A stretch of 64,000 bases of DNA from Rhodotorula mucilaginosa. Its lineage: Eukaryota > Basidiomycota > Microbotryomycetes > Sporidiobolales > Sporidiobolaceae. The notes beneath the pieces are model-generated. The model made no database searches. It was given only the letters and a program-made list of their open reading frames with translations, and was not told the origin of the DNA. Each line of letters starts with the position of its first letter. Within the stretch, counting starts at the first letter, position 1. Position numbers and translations under genes: made by a program. Of the stretch, positions 47,562 to 62,403 are shown piece after piece. Where the stretch lies: positions 1,798,001 to 1,862,000 of the forward strand of contig CP137864.1 in NCBI GenBank assembly GCA_034406715.1. Reading direction: 5' to 3'.

Positions 47562-49641
47562 ATGAGCGGCGCCGTGTCAGATCGGCTGCAGTCTGGCCCG
47601 GCGCACTCGGTCGCGCTCGAGTCGGGGTTGCTGACCTGCGTCCGGTTTGTCTACTTTCTCGCGTGTCGGCACTACGTCAACGCGTACCTCCTCGCTGGCT
47701 TGAAGGACGTCATTCGCGAGGACGGACTGTCTGCCGAGGACGACAGTCAAGACGGCGCATCTATACGGCTCGAAGAGGCAGAGAACGGCGTCTTTACGGG
47801 TGGTGGGGCACCAGCAGCTGCACGAGATGACGGCGCCAACTCGCCCTTGCTGCCGACGAGCACGCGCAAGAGCTCGGCGGTCGACATGCAAAGGCGGGAC
47901 TCGTACTCTGGGCGGACCGCGTCGAGCAGGACGTACTCGCGACTCGCGTCGGCCTTGTTCTGCCTCGCGTTCTCCGAGAGCAGCATGCTCTTTACGCTGC
48001 TACTCTTTGGCGATGCTGTAAGCGAAGAGTAAGCAAAACCTGCTCCACGTCGTGTAGGCGCCAAGTTCCTTCAGCTGATCCCGCTTGCCGTGTGCAGGGC
48101 CCGACGCCAGAACTGGTCCTTCAGCCTCCTCACCCTCCTCGCCCTCATCGTCTTCCTCATTCCGTTCGGCCTGTGCCTCCTCCTGACTCAGCGCTCCCGC
48201 TCCGGAGCTGTCCGCACCCTTGCCTTCACCCTCGTCCCGTTCGGCACCTACTTGTTCTTCTTCTACGAAGTCGGTTCGATCGTCGCCGACAAGCTCGTCA
48301 CAGAGGGCTCACACTCTTTCGGCGAGTCTTGTTCGCCTCCAGTTGAGACGAAACCACGCTGACAGAGTCCCTTTCGAACGGACAGGCGTCGTCAACAGCC
48401 TACTCTCTCGCATTTGCGTGCCGGGAGTCGTGCTGATTGCCACGCTATCGGGCGGCGGAGCAGTCAATACCGCCTGGGAAGCGTACGAATGGCGATCCGT
48501 ATCTTCTGCGTATGCTCATCCCATCGAAAAGAGGGGAAACGCATCGTGCTGACGAGACGAATTACGCAGGGAGGCGGTCACCGACGCACACATCGCTCAA
48601 GCCGAGCGAGCACACGCTCGGACCCGCCACGATCTCCAACAGCGCACCCGGGCTTTGGAGCTTGCAAAAGGGTCGGCAGAGCGAGAAGCCGATGCAGCCG
48701 CTTCGCGATCGCTCCTCGCTCGATGGACTTCCTCGACCCCGGCCGCTGCGCAGGTCAAGAACCTCGAGCTGGAAGTCGGCGCGCTCGAGAAGCTGGAGCG
48801 ACAAATGGCCGACGACGTTGCCCGGTTGCGGAAACGCAAGACGGCGCGAGATCTCGGTCGGAGCTGGAAAGGTCGTGCGTGGCTCATGGTTGGTTGGCTG
48901 TTCAGCCTATACTGCGTCTGGAGGGTGTTCATCGTGCGTCTCTGCTCTGTACCCGTTATCAAAGCAATCGCTGGGAAACTGACAACAACGCCGACAGTCT
49001 TGCGTCAACCTGATCTTTGGCTACTCGCGCAAGAGCCATCAGAGGCTCGACGGGGCCGACCCGGGTACGGTCCCGGCGCAGGGGACCGACCTCTTGACCT
49101 CGTTGCTCACGCGCCTTGCCGTGTTGCTCAACATCGAGTTGGACATTGCGACCTGGTCGAGAATGATTGGACTCGCCCTCATCGGCGGTATCCTGCTCGC
49201 CAACATGCGCAACGTCCTCGGCAGCGTTTCGAGGGTGCGTTTTTTCGGCTTTTTATTCGGCGCTGTTCATCGTGTTGACGCCACATCTTTTCACAGATCT
49301 TCAAAGCGACGTCGATGGGCGTCAGCGCGTCCTTCATGCTCCTCTTCCTCGCTCAACTGATGGCGAGTCTTTGTACCACCAGTCGAAGCAACCATGAGCT
49401 TAACCTGACAGACCATGCCCACATCCTCACACAGGCCATCTACCTCCTCACATCGCTGATCTCGCTCCCGTCGTCTCCGAGCGCGACAACGACGAGCCTG
49501 CTGGACACGCTGCCGGATTTCAATGTCTTTTCGCGCTTGTTCGACAGCGTCTTCCTCCTCGCCGCCACGGCCATCTTCTTCTCGCGGTGGGTCGGACGCC
49601 AGTTCCGGGACGATGCGGGCCTCGCAGCCATGTACGCATAG
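47562..49641 (+). CDS. Golgi pH regulator (GPHR/GPR89 family)
   Basis: This is a polytopic membrane protein of the GPHR family, an anion channel that helps acidify the Golgi and is related to plant GTG proteins. Start ATG 47562 leads to LLTCVRFVYFLACRHYV. Membrane helices include FSLLTLLALIVFLIPFGLCL, LAFTLVPFGTYLFFFYEVGS and WLMVGWLFSLYCVWRVFI. Between them lies a soluble coiled-coil region (VKNLELEVGALEKLERQMAD) typical of the family's central loop. The C-terminal half (SCVNLIFGYSRKSHQRLDGA, MIGLALIGGILLANMRNVLG) matches the conserved GPHR region. A variable acidic/serine loop follows the first helix. Five or more introns are present; the exon between 48300 and 48400 is not fully resolved. 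It ends GLAAMYA, 243 bases downstream of HRD3 on the same strand. Confidence 0.92.
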
Positions 49642-50034
49642 AGTAAGCGTGTGAGGGCGACCGTTCGTAGACCATGTTGTGCCATTATCCTCTTTCGAGC
49701 CTCTCTTCGAACGTTTCGCGTAGGAACGTGAGCGATCATCGCTCTGGCAGATTTCACAGGCTTCTACAAGGAATACAGAGGGTATGCAGGTGGCTGAGAG
49801 AGATTGTACAACGAAGGGTAGGACGGCAGGATATGCTCAACCGCCAGTTTAGGTCGCTAATCAGAGAGTACATACACAAGCAGAATGAAGAGAGAGAAAT
49901 CGACTTGTCGGCAGTCGCTGCTATTATGCCCGGGCATGAATGAGGGTTTTGGAAATGACGACGGAAGCCACTGGAGAACGTGCGGCTTGACCCAGGAGAA
50001 GAGGAGGAGAGAGCATCGGGAAAGTTCTCCAACC
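49642..50034. other. Convergent intergenic region
   Basis: Tail-to-tail spacer between the Golgi pH regulator and poly(A) polymerase, about 390 bp. It is purine-rich on the + strand (AGAGAG, GAAGAG). If poly(A) polymerase uses the alternative splice noted in the findings, its last exon would lie here. Confidence 0.5.
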
Positions 50035-53164
<3,130 letters not shown>

Positions 53165-53169
53165 TCTCG

Positions 53170-53205
53170 TCGCTGCTGCTGCTGCTGCGGCTGCTGCTGC
53201 TGCCC
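53170..53205 (+). repeat. GCT (minus-strand AGC/GCA) trinucleotide repeat
   Basis: A run of GCT units interrupted by CGG lies just upstream of the PAP1 start codon. On the minus strand it forms a GCA/GCC stretch in frame with PAP1 that would read as about a dozen alanines. Confidence 0.85.
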
Positions 53206-53804
53206 GCGGGTGTGGCTCGAGGTCGAGTGAGTCGAGGGTTGGACGAAGGAGGGCGGGCTGGTTGTCTCGCTGGAGAGCCGAGGGCAGTCGGAGGTTCAAG
53301 TGTAGCGCCTTGGAGTCGATCAGAGCAGGTCTAGCGTGGCCCTGCTAGCTCGCCCCGCTGACCCAGGTGAGCGTAGAGTCGGAGAGTGCATCGCCTCGCT
53401 CTCTCTCTCTCTCGCTTTGACCTTTTCATCTCATCCCGACTCCATACACCAGGCTTGGTATTCAAACAGCACCGCTTCTACTCAGAGCCTAGTAATCGCC
53501 TCTCACGCGTCGCTGCCAAGTCGCTTCATCCGCCGCTCGCCTATCCACGCTTGACCCTCGGCGATTTCACCTTTTATAAGTGGGGCCATCCCTCTACAGG
53601 ACTCTACTGTGAGTGCTTCTCACTAGCGTACGTTCCGCTTAGTACAGGCTGACAAATCACCACCGCTCGCTCAACAGACAGCGCATCGACAGCACCCGCA
53701 CGAACACTTCCCGACGCTCGATTCGGGAGTGGGTCATCCCGGTCGAGCAGGAGCCCGGGCTCGTCAGACTGCCCACGAGACGATCACCCAAGACCGACAC
53801 AGAG
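53206..53804. promoter_or_regulatory. Divergent promoter region of PAP1 and the VTT-domain gene
   Basis: About 600 bases upstream of both genes. A CT dinucleotide run (CTCTCTCTCTCTCTCGC) lies near 53400-53416 and a TATAA-like CTTTTATAAG near 53572-53581. These are candidate core-promoter elements of the + strand gene; transcript data are absent. Confidence 0.4.
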
Positions 53805-55563
53805 ATGATGATCGCACGCGAGTACGTCCGACTCGCGCTCGAGCGCTCCGAGCACCTCGGCACCCTCGCCCTCGACTGGTACCGCGCCCTCTCCAAGCCC
53901 GGCAAACTCGCCGTCTGGCTCTGGGCCTCGCTCCACCTCGTCCTGGGCGCCCTCTTCTGGCTCATCGGACCCGAACGCATCTTTGCCTGGTTCGCCCGCC
54001 TCGCAGACGACGTCCGCGAGACTCCGAACGGGTGGTGGATCCTCTCGCTCGTGATTGTCGTCACGTCCATACCGCCCCTCGTCGGCTACGGGACCGCCCA
54101 GACCCTCGTCGGATTTGCGTACGGAGTCTTGCCCGGCTTTTGGATCTCGGCCGCGAGTTGCCTCGTCGGCGGCGCGGTCGCGTTCCTCGTCGTGCGCCGC
54201 CTCATCGGCCTCTTCGCCCCGTATATCCAGCGCGACAAGACCTTTGCGGCCCTGTCACGCGCAGTTCGCGTCAAAGGTGCGCTTGCAAGCAGCTCTTTCT
54301 CCAACCCCAGTGCTCATAACCTTCCTGCTGATCCCCCCGGAACTGCAGGCCTCCCCTTGATCGTTTTGCTGCGACTGTGCCCGTTCCCTTACCCTTACAG
54401 CAACGCCTTCTTCGCCTCGATCGAGACAGTCTCGTTGCAAGAGTTCATGCTCGCCACCTTGTCAGTCTCCGTTCGCCGTCTCGTTTCTCCGAGTGGCCAT
54501 GGTCGCTCACAGCAGACCTCGCTAAATTGGCAGAGCCATCACACCAAAGCTGCTGCTGTTCGTTTTTCCCCCTCGAGACCACTGTTCCGATCCTGGTCGC
54601 AGGGACAAAGCGCTGAGAACGGACTTGCACTCCTCAGGCACGTCTTTATCGGTCACCGCACCTACCTCTTTGCGGATCCGACGTCTCGGCACAAGATGGA
54701 CTCGACGACCCGTTGGATCAAGTGAGTATCGGTGATGTGTCTGTCGTCGTCCTGGTGGGGGTGGGCTTGAAGCGATGCGGGGTGTGCTGTGCTGACCACA
54801 GGGGGCCCGTCGTACTTCGTCCTATCGGCGCGCAGCGGCGTCTTCATGGTCGCAGGGACCTTGCTCGGCATGGGCACCTCGTGGTACCTCTACAAGGTGG
54901 GTACCGTCTTCCCGGTGAGATTCTGTGCGGGGGAAGAAGAAATCCTCGACTGACTCCCCTTTCTGCTTCATTTTTGGGTGCGGGAAGTTGACCATGCGCT
55001 ACGTGGAGGAAGCGGCTGAAGGAGAAGAAGAGCAAGACGCGCTCGAGGCGGGTTTGTTACAGGACGTGGATGAACTCTTGGAAGAAGATGGGGCGCCCCA
55101 GGGCGACGGGGACGACGACGGGACCTCGCAGCACGCAGCGTCGGCGGCGGGACGACCACTCGCATCAGCCTATGATGCAAGTCCGCGCGTACCCGAGGGG
55201 CCTCTTCTCGACGTCGCAGACGACGACGACTCTCGCCCGCCACCGAGCACGTCCCGAACAAATCAACTGCCTCCGCCGGCGGAAGAAGATGGAGACGATG
55301 ACGATGGCGGCGGTGGGTGGGGCGACGCCTTTTCGGATTATAGCGCTCCCCGGGAACAAGCACGCGCCTCGATCGAGCTGGACTCGAGGACTGGTACTGC
55401 TGGGTTCGGTCCGGCCGGCATTGAGCGCGGGGTGGGTCACTCTCGCGGGGATTCGGCCGCTTGGGGACTCGAGGAGGACGAAGCCGCGCTGCTGGACGAC
55501 GTGCAGGCGTCGCCGCCCGTTGGTGTGGACTTGGGTCGAGACAGGAAGGAACGGATAGACTGA
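53805..55563 (+). CDS. TVP38/TMEM64 VTT-domain membrane protein
   Basis: This is a Golgi/ER membrane protein of the VTT (SNARE-associated, DedA-like) family; yeast Tvp38 sits in Tvp23-containing Golgi compartments. After ATG-ATG at 53805, helices begin (LAVWLWASLHLVLGALFWLI, WWILSLVIVVTSIPPLVGYG). The VTT signature region follows: TLVGFAYGVLPGFWISAASC, then GGAVAFLVVRRLIG, and after an intron LPLIVLLRLCPFPYPYSNAF with the conserved RxxPxPY. The last helix is GVFMVAGTLLGMGTSWYLYK. A cytosolic tail of about 180 residues is strongly acidic (for example EEDGDDDDGGGGWGDAFSDY), longer than in yeast Tvp38. Four or so introns are present; exon joins at 54457-54680 are approximate. Confidence 0.9.
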
Positions 55564-55661
55564 GGAGGCCTCTTCCCTCGAAAATGTGTTGCCACCCAAC
55601 GAGCGCGCGCGCCCGAAAGAGAGAAAGAGCAATTTCTTCAAGTTTCAAAGGGACACGATCA

Positions 55662-56956
55662 TCACGTGTAGTAATTGAGGAACAACAAGGTGAAGGACGA
55701 GCCAAAGAGAAAGACGAGGAGCCAGATCCGGCTATCGCGACTGCGCTCCTTTGCCAGTTTCAACTGCTTGTTGCCGCGCTCGACCTCGCCCGAGACGGTG
55801 ATCGCGTCCTCCCACAACTGGTCCGTCAACTCGGACTGCTGCGTCAAGTGCGAGACGAGTTGGGTCTGCAAGGCGGCGATCTCGAGCAACGACGACTCGG
55901 CTTTGTGCAGCGCGTCGAGGTCGGTTTGGGTCGCTTTCAGGAGGGCCGACTCTTCGGCTTCGAATTGCTGCACTTGTTCGGCCGTCAGGGTCGATCCGAG
56001 CGGGTTGTCGTCGTCGTCGTCGTCGTCATCATCCACTCCGGGAACGAATGACGACGTTGACGGTATCGGCGCCGTTGCTGCCGCTCCCTTTCCACCCGCC
56101 GCCGCCGCCGCCGCCGTCGAATTATCTGTCCCAAACGGCCCGACATTGGCTCCGAGTGCGCCGAGCGACTGAGCTCTCTCGAGCTGGCGCTGGACGCGCG
56201 CCTCTTGCTGGTCTCGCTGCCGTTGCGAGACGTCGGCGAGCAGGGCGTTCAAGTAGAAAGTGATCAGGGAGCGGTGTTGCGCGAGGGCTTGTTCGGCGGC
56301 GGCGGTCGTGGATGCAGAGTCTTGAGACGTGGCGGGTGTGAGTCCGAGGAGGCGTGAGAGGGCGCCGCCGCCGCCGCTTGACGTCGAGGAGGGGTTGTCG
56401 CGTTTTTCGGCTTCGAGGCGCGCTATCCGGACTGCGGGGTGCCCGTCTAGTATCAGCGCCCCAGCTCCCCGCATGGGATTCGAAAGCGAAACGAACGTAC
56501 CTTTTTCGAGTTGCTCGAGTTGGCGTACGCGGTCGACCGATTTCCGGAGCGCGACCTTGACGGCAAAGTCGATCTCGTCTCGTTCCTTGTCGGTGAGCCA
56601 GCGGACGCCTTCCCACGCTGCGAGTCCTGTTTTGTTCGGGTCCAAGGTGCGCTTGGGCGGGGCTGCTGCGTTAGAGGAGGTGGACGAGCCGAGGTCGAGG
56701 TAGGCTCTCCGGATTGACGACAGGAAGTTGGCAAACGAGCGCAAGTTGGTGGCCTGCTACGAGAGTCAGTCCGTGCCTGAGTGCAGATGCAGGGACTCGA
56801 GCTTACGACTTGGTCTGCTTGCCTGGTCCACGGGTCGAGTTTGGGTGCGTCAGGACCTTGGCGGAGGTGCCCAAACTTGACTCGCTGGCGTTTGGCGGGC
56901 GGGTACTGTTGCTCCTTGGCCTGGACGAGCTCTTTAAACTCGGCAGTGCGATCCAT
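55662..56956 (-). CDS. UFE1: ER t-SNARE, syntaxin-18/Ufe1
   Basis: This is the Qa-SNARE for retrograde Golgi-to-ER fusion. ATG 56956 gives MDRTAEFKELVQAKEQQYPP, a syntaxin-18 style N terminus. After an intron comes the helical N-terminal domain (FANFLSSIRRAYLDLG, KERDEIDFAVKVALRKSVDR). The SNARE motif spans about QTDLDALHKAESSLLEIAAL to AITVSGEVERGNKQLKLAKE, followed directly by a tail anchor (IWLLVFLFGSSFTLLFLNYY) and a single threonine before the stop. The linker has a nine-residue aspartate run encoded by GAC repeats (about 56007-56033) and an Ala tract. Two short introns (about 56440-56500 and 56755-56805) keep the frame. The gene is divergent from TFC1, 119 bases apart. Confidence 0.9.
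56007..56033 (-). repeat. GAC/GAT repeat encoding poly-aspartate
   Basis: A trinucleotide run within the UFE1 linker encodes nine aspartates in a row. It is in frame and lies outside the SNARE motif, so length changes would be tolerated. Confidence 0.9.
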
Positions 56957-57075
56957 CCTGTCCTGTCCTGTTTCGGAGAAGGAGGAGGCGAACCGCGTTC
57001 ACGCGCAACTCCGCAAGTCGACTCTCGGAGGTTGACTTCTCTCTCCACCCGGAGACTGACAGCGGACTGGCCGAG
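56957..57075. promoter_or_regulatory. 119-bp bidirectional promoter of UFE1 and TFC1
   Basis: This is the whole interval between the two start codons, including a CTGTCCTGTCCTGTTTC direct repeat at its left end. No TATA box is visible. Confidence 0.55.
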
Positions 57076-59821
57076 ATGGACGAGCTGCGGCTTCCGACTC
57101 CGCCGCCGATCGTGCACGCGCCAAAGTACCGCCTCGACGCCGTCCAGGAGCGCGTCCACCTCGCCACCGTCGAGTACCCGGGACCCGTAAACTCGCTCGA
57201 CAACGCCCTCGAGTCGCTCGGAGGGCTCGCCAGCGTAGCCAGTAGCTTCAATGCGAGTACCGCCACCCCGCTCGAGCTGAACCTCGACCGGGGCAACCGC
57301 TTCTCGCACCCCGTCAGCGCTCACATCGCCCACACCAACAACATTGTCTGCCGCGTCGTCAAACGCAGGAGGAAGAAACCCGTACGGGATGCTCAGGGCG
57401 ACATTGTCGACGCCGGAATGTACCAGATCCAACCCATCGCAGTCGAACACCGACTCGCACGCTTCCGAGGTCAGTCTCCTCCTCCTCTTCTACCCCACGG
57501 ACGCTGACCCGCCTCATCTATACACTCGGCAGCCATGGCCGACTACCAGTACACGCCGTCCCGTCATGCCGGAGGAGATCCCACTCTCGACATGGCGCAA
57601 GCCATCGAAAACCTAGACAGTGAGACCGGCACTCCCCAAATAATCCCTCTCTCTAGCTGCGCAAACTCGCTCACTTTCGCTTCCCCACTCGCAGTCGACG
57701 GCATCCGCAAGTTTGAAATGCCCCCGCCGAACGAAGAGTTCCCCGAATCCGCCTTTTTCCCTCCGCCGACGTTCAGTCGTCATTCCCTCCCGGCCATTTT
57801 TGAGTGCGCCTGCTCCCCTCTCTCTTTCTCTCTGAATCTGATTTCCAAGTAGCGTGTTCAACTCCACACTGACGCCACCACCTTGTAGCATGCACCCGGC
57901 CCCGGGAACGATCCGCGTCACGACCGACGCGGGCGTCACCCGCCTGATCAACGGCGGCCGCTACAAAGTACGCACCGTCCAGTCGATCCTGCACGTCCAG
58001 CGCCAAGTCCCGACCGGACCCGAACCCGTCTTGCTCACCGAACTCGGCCGCGACGAGTTGAGCCCGCTCGAGCAAAAGATGCACAACTTGCTCCAAGAGC
58101 GGCCGTGCTGGACGAGGACGGCGCTCCTGAACCAACTCTCGGCCGACGATCACAAGGTCATCAACGCGTACGTGGTTTGTGTTTTCTTTGCCGTCGCCTG
58201 TGTTTTGAGCCCGGCTTCGTGGGAGCTCACACGCATCCGAGTTGGCAGGAACAAGTCGTGCTGGCCCATGATCAGTTACACCTTTGCCGACGGGCCCTTC
58301 CGCGACCTCGTCATCCGGTATGGCTACGACCCGCGCACAGACCCAGAAGCTCGCTTGTGCGCTCCCCTCTCTCCTTTTGCGCTATGAACGCGCGCAGCTG
58401 ATGATCCTGTTTTTTTTTTTCCGACTTGGGTAGCTACCAACACATTGCGCTTCGGAACTTGGCCAATGTCCGGACGAGGGCGCAGCCTGGGACGAGGTCG
58501 CAGGCGCAGGCGGGGGCGGCCTCATCACGCCGGGCCGACAAGGCGCCGACGACGTCCAAGTGAGTGGCTGCCGCGACGCAAACAAGCTCGTTCCGATCCC
58601 GCACTCGCTTACTGACCCCGCGCGCACAGCCTGTCTCACGAATTCGACGGCGAGCACGTGTATGGCAAGATTGGCCACTTCCAGCTGTGCGACATCAGCG
58701 ACCCGCCCCTGAAATCGCTGATCGACTCACCGGACGGGGTCCTCTCGGCGTGCTCGAGCGACCCGAACGAGGGCTGGTACGCGTACGACTACCTCGAACA
58801 GATCCGGCAGATTCTCCGGCGCAAGTGGCAAGGGTTGTTGAACGGCGTCAAGGTCTCGACGGCCGAGTGTGAGGACTTGCTCGCGTGGGAGTTGAGCAAG
58901 CAGAGTCGGGCGGGGCAACCGAAACGGAGTCGGGCGTCAATGGCTGGAACGGGGCTAGGGGCGAATGGTGGCAAAGGTGGGAAAGGGAGTGGGCGGCGCC
59001 GCGGGAGGAGCGGGACCGGGGCCAATAGCAGCGACGACGATGGTGACGACGATAGCGCCGATTCGAGGAGTCGCGATGCCTCTTCGTCGTCCGCCTCCGA
59101 TACCCGTCGACGAGGAGGACGAGGCCCCACCGGCGCCGGCAGCGACGTGTGGCGGTCGGACCAAACTTCGGATGATGACGATAGCCTCGACTCGGCGGAC
59201 GAGGCGGCCTATGCCGAGAGGAGGAGGGCGCAGGCGAGCGCGAGCGCGAGCGGCACACGGACTCTGCGCTCGAATGCGGGTGCGAGACGGGCCGCGAGTG
59301 GCGACGACGACGACGACGACGGCGGCGATGTTGATGATAATGATGATGGCGGCGGCGGCGGCGGCGGGGAGGAGGACGAGGACGGCAGTCCGGGTCCTTC
59401 GTCTCCCTCGTCGATGGCAACCGGTACGCCGGGGCCGAGAGCCGGACCGAGTGGCGCGGGACCGCGGAAAAAGAGCAGCGGGGTGGTGGTGGCGCCGTGG
59501 GACAGGCCGAAGAAGAAGCGGCCGTCGGCGAAGAAACCAGAGACGGAGGCCGAGCTGGTGAGTCGAAGTGTCGATTCCCTCGCTCCCACTTCCCTTCTTA
59601 CATACTGTGACGATGCTGTCGATACAAGGACCTCGCGTGGACTGATCCCGGTGGAATTTGCACCCCCCTTCGACCAGTTTGCGCGCGTCAACCTGGCAGC
59701 TGCGAGGAGGAGCTCGCAGCAGCGTGCGACGTCTTCTTCAGCAGCGCCGGTGCCGCCCCCGCCGCCGCCGCCTCGCGTTGATCCCGAGACGGGTGAAGAC
59801 ATGGAGGAAGACTCTGCATGA
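57076..59821 (+). CDS. TFC1: TFIIIC subunit Tfc1/Sfc1 (GTF3C5)
   Basis: This is the tauA subunit of RNA polymerase III factor TFIIIC that contacts the A box of tRNA genes. ATG 57076 gives MDELRLPTPPPIVHAPKYRL. The N-terminal dimerisation part reads LELNLDRGNRFSHPVSAHIA and TNNIVCRVVKRRRKK. After a linker, the DNA-binding region has LLQERPCWTRTALLNQLSAD (winged helix), CWPMISYTFADGPFRDLVIR YGYDPR, and GHFQLCDISDPPLKSLIDSP with DPNEGWYAYDYLEQIRQILR. The C-terminal 250 residues are low-complexity, Gly/Asp/Ser-rich with runs of aspartate and a basic patch (PKKKRPSAKKPETE). Seven or more introns are present. The stop is at 59819-59821, just after a proline run. The acidic tail is longer than in yeast but typical of the family. 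Confidence 0.93.
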
Positions 59822-60351
59822 TCAGCGTTACGAAAGCCTTTCGGTGATGGAAGGCGCTTTGGGAAGGAGTAGTAAAAACGGCGAGATTTTGCAAGAAACT
59901 TGCTTTTCGCTTTCGGGTTCTGTTTACGGACCTCTCCGGCTCGCGGGAGAACGAGGCATGTTGCTTGAGCACAAGTGTGGTCGTGGGAAACCAGACCGCG
60001 CCTCGAGAGGCTTCTTCTCCTGCTTCTCCGGTTGGCACCATGCTCCTTCACTCGGATCGCTCGCCGCGTCAAAAAGGAGGCATCCACCGCCGCTCGAACC
60101 AGACTCGTGGAGATTTTGCCATTTGCGTTACACGAACACGCACAACGAACACACGTTGTTGCAAACAAGACGTCCTCCCGAAATAGTTCACTTCCCACAG
60201 GGCGGGAAACGCATTCTTCTCGTGAGGTTGACTCCTTGCGCAGCAAACGATGTGGCCGCCCCCAACCAGAAATCGAAAGAGGGGGGAGAGTCGGATTCAG
60301 GAGGGGGGGAAGGAAGGAGGAGAAAGAGAGAGGCGTCGGCAAGGGGGAGGT
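59822..60351. other. Convergent intergenic region
   Basis: Tail-to-tail spacer of 530 bp between TFC1 and the ribosomal protein gene. It has G-rich runs near 60280-60350 on the + strand (C/T-rich in the eL29 3' UTR). No RNA gene was seen. Confidence 0.5.
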
Positions 60352-60843
60352 TTATGCGGAGGCGGCCTCCTTCTTGGCGGCGGCGATGGCCTTCTGGGTG
60401 CCCTGGGCGGCGTAACGGGCGTTACGGCGGAACTTCGGGTCGACCTGTACGCGCGCGAAGCCCAGTTTTCAGACGGTCAGCCGTTGGAGAGTTTACAGAC
60501 CGTCAAAGAGCCGTCATGGGACTCGAGCCGAGGCATGCACGTACACCACGCATCGAAGGGTAACGCTGCGTCTTGGGCTTCTTGATACCGTTACGGTGAG
60601 CCTTCTGTAAAAGGGGGGTGATCAAGTACCCGCAAGTAGAGAGGTGTTTGCCGATGTCAGCGAATCTTGCTCCCCGTCCTCGCCTCGCATTCCCCCCGTC
60701 CTGACGCTACTCCGTTCTGCCCGTCCTCCGTACCTTGTTCTGGTTGTGGTTCGTGTGGTTCTTCGACTGTAGATGCAGACAGCGTCAGCATTCAGAAATT
60801 GGGGGAGCAGCAAGAGGGGGAAGAAGAGACGGACCTTGGCCAT
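60352..60843 (-). CDS. RPL29: 60S ribosomal protein eL29
   Basis: This is a small, very basic large-subunit ribosomal protein. Four exons on the minus strand, 60843-60835, 60766-60734, 60604-60545 and 60444-60352, join in frame to 64 residues: MAK, then SKNHTNHNQNK, KAHRNGIKKPKTQRYPSMRG, and VDPKFRRNARYAAQGTQKAI onward to the stop. This matches eL29 along its full length, including the SKNHTxHNQ start and the KKPKxxRYxSxxGVDPKFxRN core. The first exon is only nine coding bases, and introns take up more of the gene than coding sequence, which is usual for ribosomal protein genes in this lineage. The introns contain no recognisable C/D or H/ACA snoRNA boxes. Confidence 0.97.
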
Positions 60844-62076
60844 CTCGACAAGAAGTCTGCAAGAAGGCGAACATGCGAGTGGATAGGGGGGTCAGTCAGA
60901 CGTTCCCCTCGGTTTCCTAGACTCGAATGCTGGTGGGACGGGTCGGGCGGATTGGCGAATCGGGTTCGCGGGTCGACACCGCTCACGAGCTGTCGGCCCC
61001 AGCACATGCGTTCTTCTGTCGGATCCAGTGTTCTCCGTTCCCGTCCATCCCGTGGAACCAACCATCACTAGTGCATATCCCTCCCCCTCGGGTCCTCAAA
61101 GTCGTCGAAAGGCGGTGCCAGCCGGCGGCCGACGACGACGACGAGCTCGAGACGGTCGGCGAGCTCCGACACCGCTCGGCGACGGCGACGGGGGCTGGCG
61201 AGCAGCCGAGTCGGGGACGAGGTGGACCGTACAGGGTTGCAGGGAGTCGAGTGTAGAGGTCCAGGTGGGCTTACGGGAGACTGTGAGCGCAGGTCCGGAG
61301 GGCAAACCGAGCGACTCGCTCGCGCCGCGCTCTCGACTCTCTCGCTCAGCGCGCCGCCGGCCGGCCGCGCTCACCTCCGCTCTCTCTCGCTTTCAATACT
61401 CGACTCGCTCCTTTGCGAGACAAGATCTGAAACTGGACATGATATGCACCCTTGTGGAATTTGGACCCCTGCCGCGCTTTGGCAAGTCAACCCATGCCGT
61501 CGCCAGCTGCCGACAAGCTCAGCTTCTCTTCTCTCCCTCTCTTCTTCTACTCGGGCAAAAAGGACTAGGCTTTTATGTATTGTAAACGATACATTCAGAA
61601 AGTTCAAAAAAGAGGAGAGTACAACAACAAGAGTCCGAGATCTGCGAGTAGTGATAATTCTGCAGGTGCGCGCGAAGAGAAAAGGTCAACTTGACTTCCC
61701 TGGCCGCTCGTTGCGGTCCCCGTTCAAATTCGCAGTCATCCTTACATTGGTAACAAGTGTGCGGCTGTCAGACCGTTCTGCTGGCCTCCTCGCGAGTGCC
61801 GAGATAATTACGGCGATGAAAGAGAATGCATTGAGAGCGGGCGCGTTGGGACGAGCGGTCGAAGCTGTCGCGGTTGGCGCGAGTCCTGTGCGACAAGGCA
61901 GGGGTGCATGTCAGTAGGCTAGCGATACGCAACGAGCATGCGAATGTGGGTGCGCGCGTACCCTGGGCTGGCCGTTCGATGCCTCAAGACTCAAGACTGG
62001 CCGTCGTCTCGCAAGTCTTGACACGCCCCTCTGCGGACCGACCGATCCACCGAGCGTCGGGAGCAGCCTTGCCCGT
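60844..62076. other. 1.2-kb intergenic region
   Basis: This holds the eL29 promoter and the 3' side of the small basic gene. Frames are open in places, but their predicted proteins are Arg/Ser-rich with no family. A lower-GC stretch lies at 61560-61660. No RNA gene or repeat was seen. Confidence 0.5.
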
Positions 62077-62403
62077 TTATGCGACCGTCTTCCTGCGCTT
62101 CTTGTCCTTTTGGCCGCCGTCGTCGCCGCCCTTTCTGCGCTTTTTCGAGTCCTTGTTCGAGTCCTTGGTGTCGACGGTGGCGGGCTTGGGAGCGTCGAGT
62201 GATTCCTTGAGGCCTTTGACGAGGCGGACGATGCTCGCGCGAGTTGCGCCGGTGCCTGCGGCGCCTGCGACGAGGGTGGAGGCGTCCGAGGCGAGGAAGG
62301 CGGCGAGGTGAGCGTGGGCTTCGGCGGTCGAGAGGGGGCGGATTGAGCCTGGCTGGGCGTGGAGGCGGAGCGGGGCGGGCAGCTTGGCGCTCGTGAGGGC
62401 CAT
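62077..62403 (-). CDS. Small basic protein, unknown, likely nuclear
   Basis: This is an intronless ATG-to-TAA frame of 108 codons. The N-terminal half has a patterned helical character (STAEAHAHLAAFLASDASTL, ASIVRLVKGLKESLD). The last 35 residues are Lys/Arg/Asp-rich (DSKKRRKGGDD, KKRRKTVA) and would serve as a nuclear or nucleolar localisation signal. I do not recognise the family. A component of RNA polymerase I or ribosome biogenesis would fit its composition, but that is a guess. It is divergent from ERG9, with 346 bases between start codons. Confidence 0.65.
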   Translation of the reverse strand: MALTSAKLPAPLRLHAQPGSIRPLSTAEAHAHLAAFLASDASTLVAGAAGTGATRASIVRLVKGLKESLDAPKPATVDTKDSNKDSKKRRKGGDDGGQKDKKRRKTVA

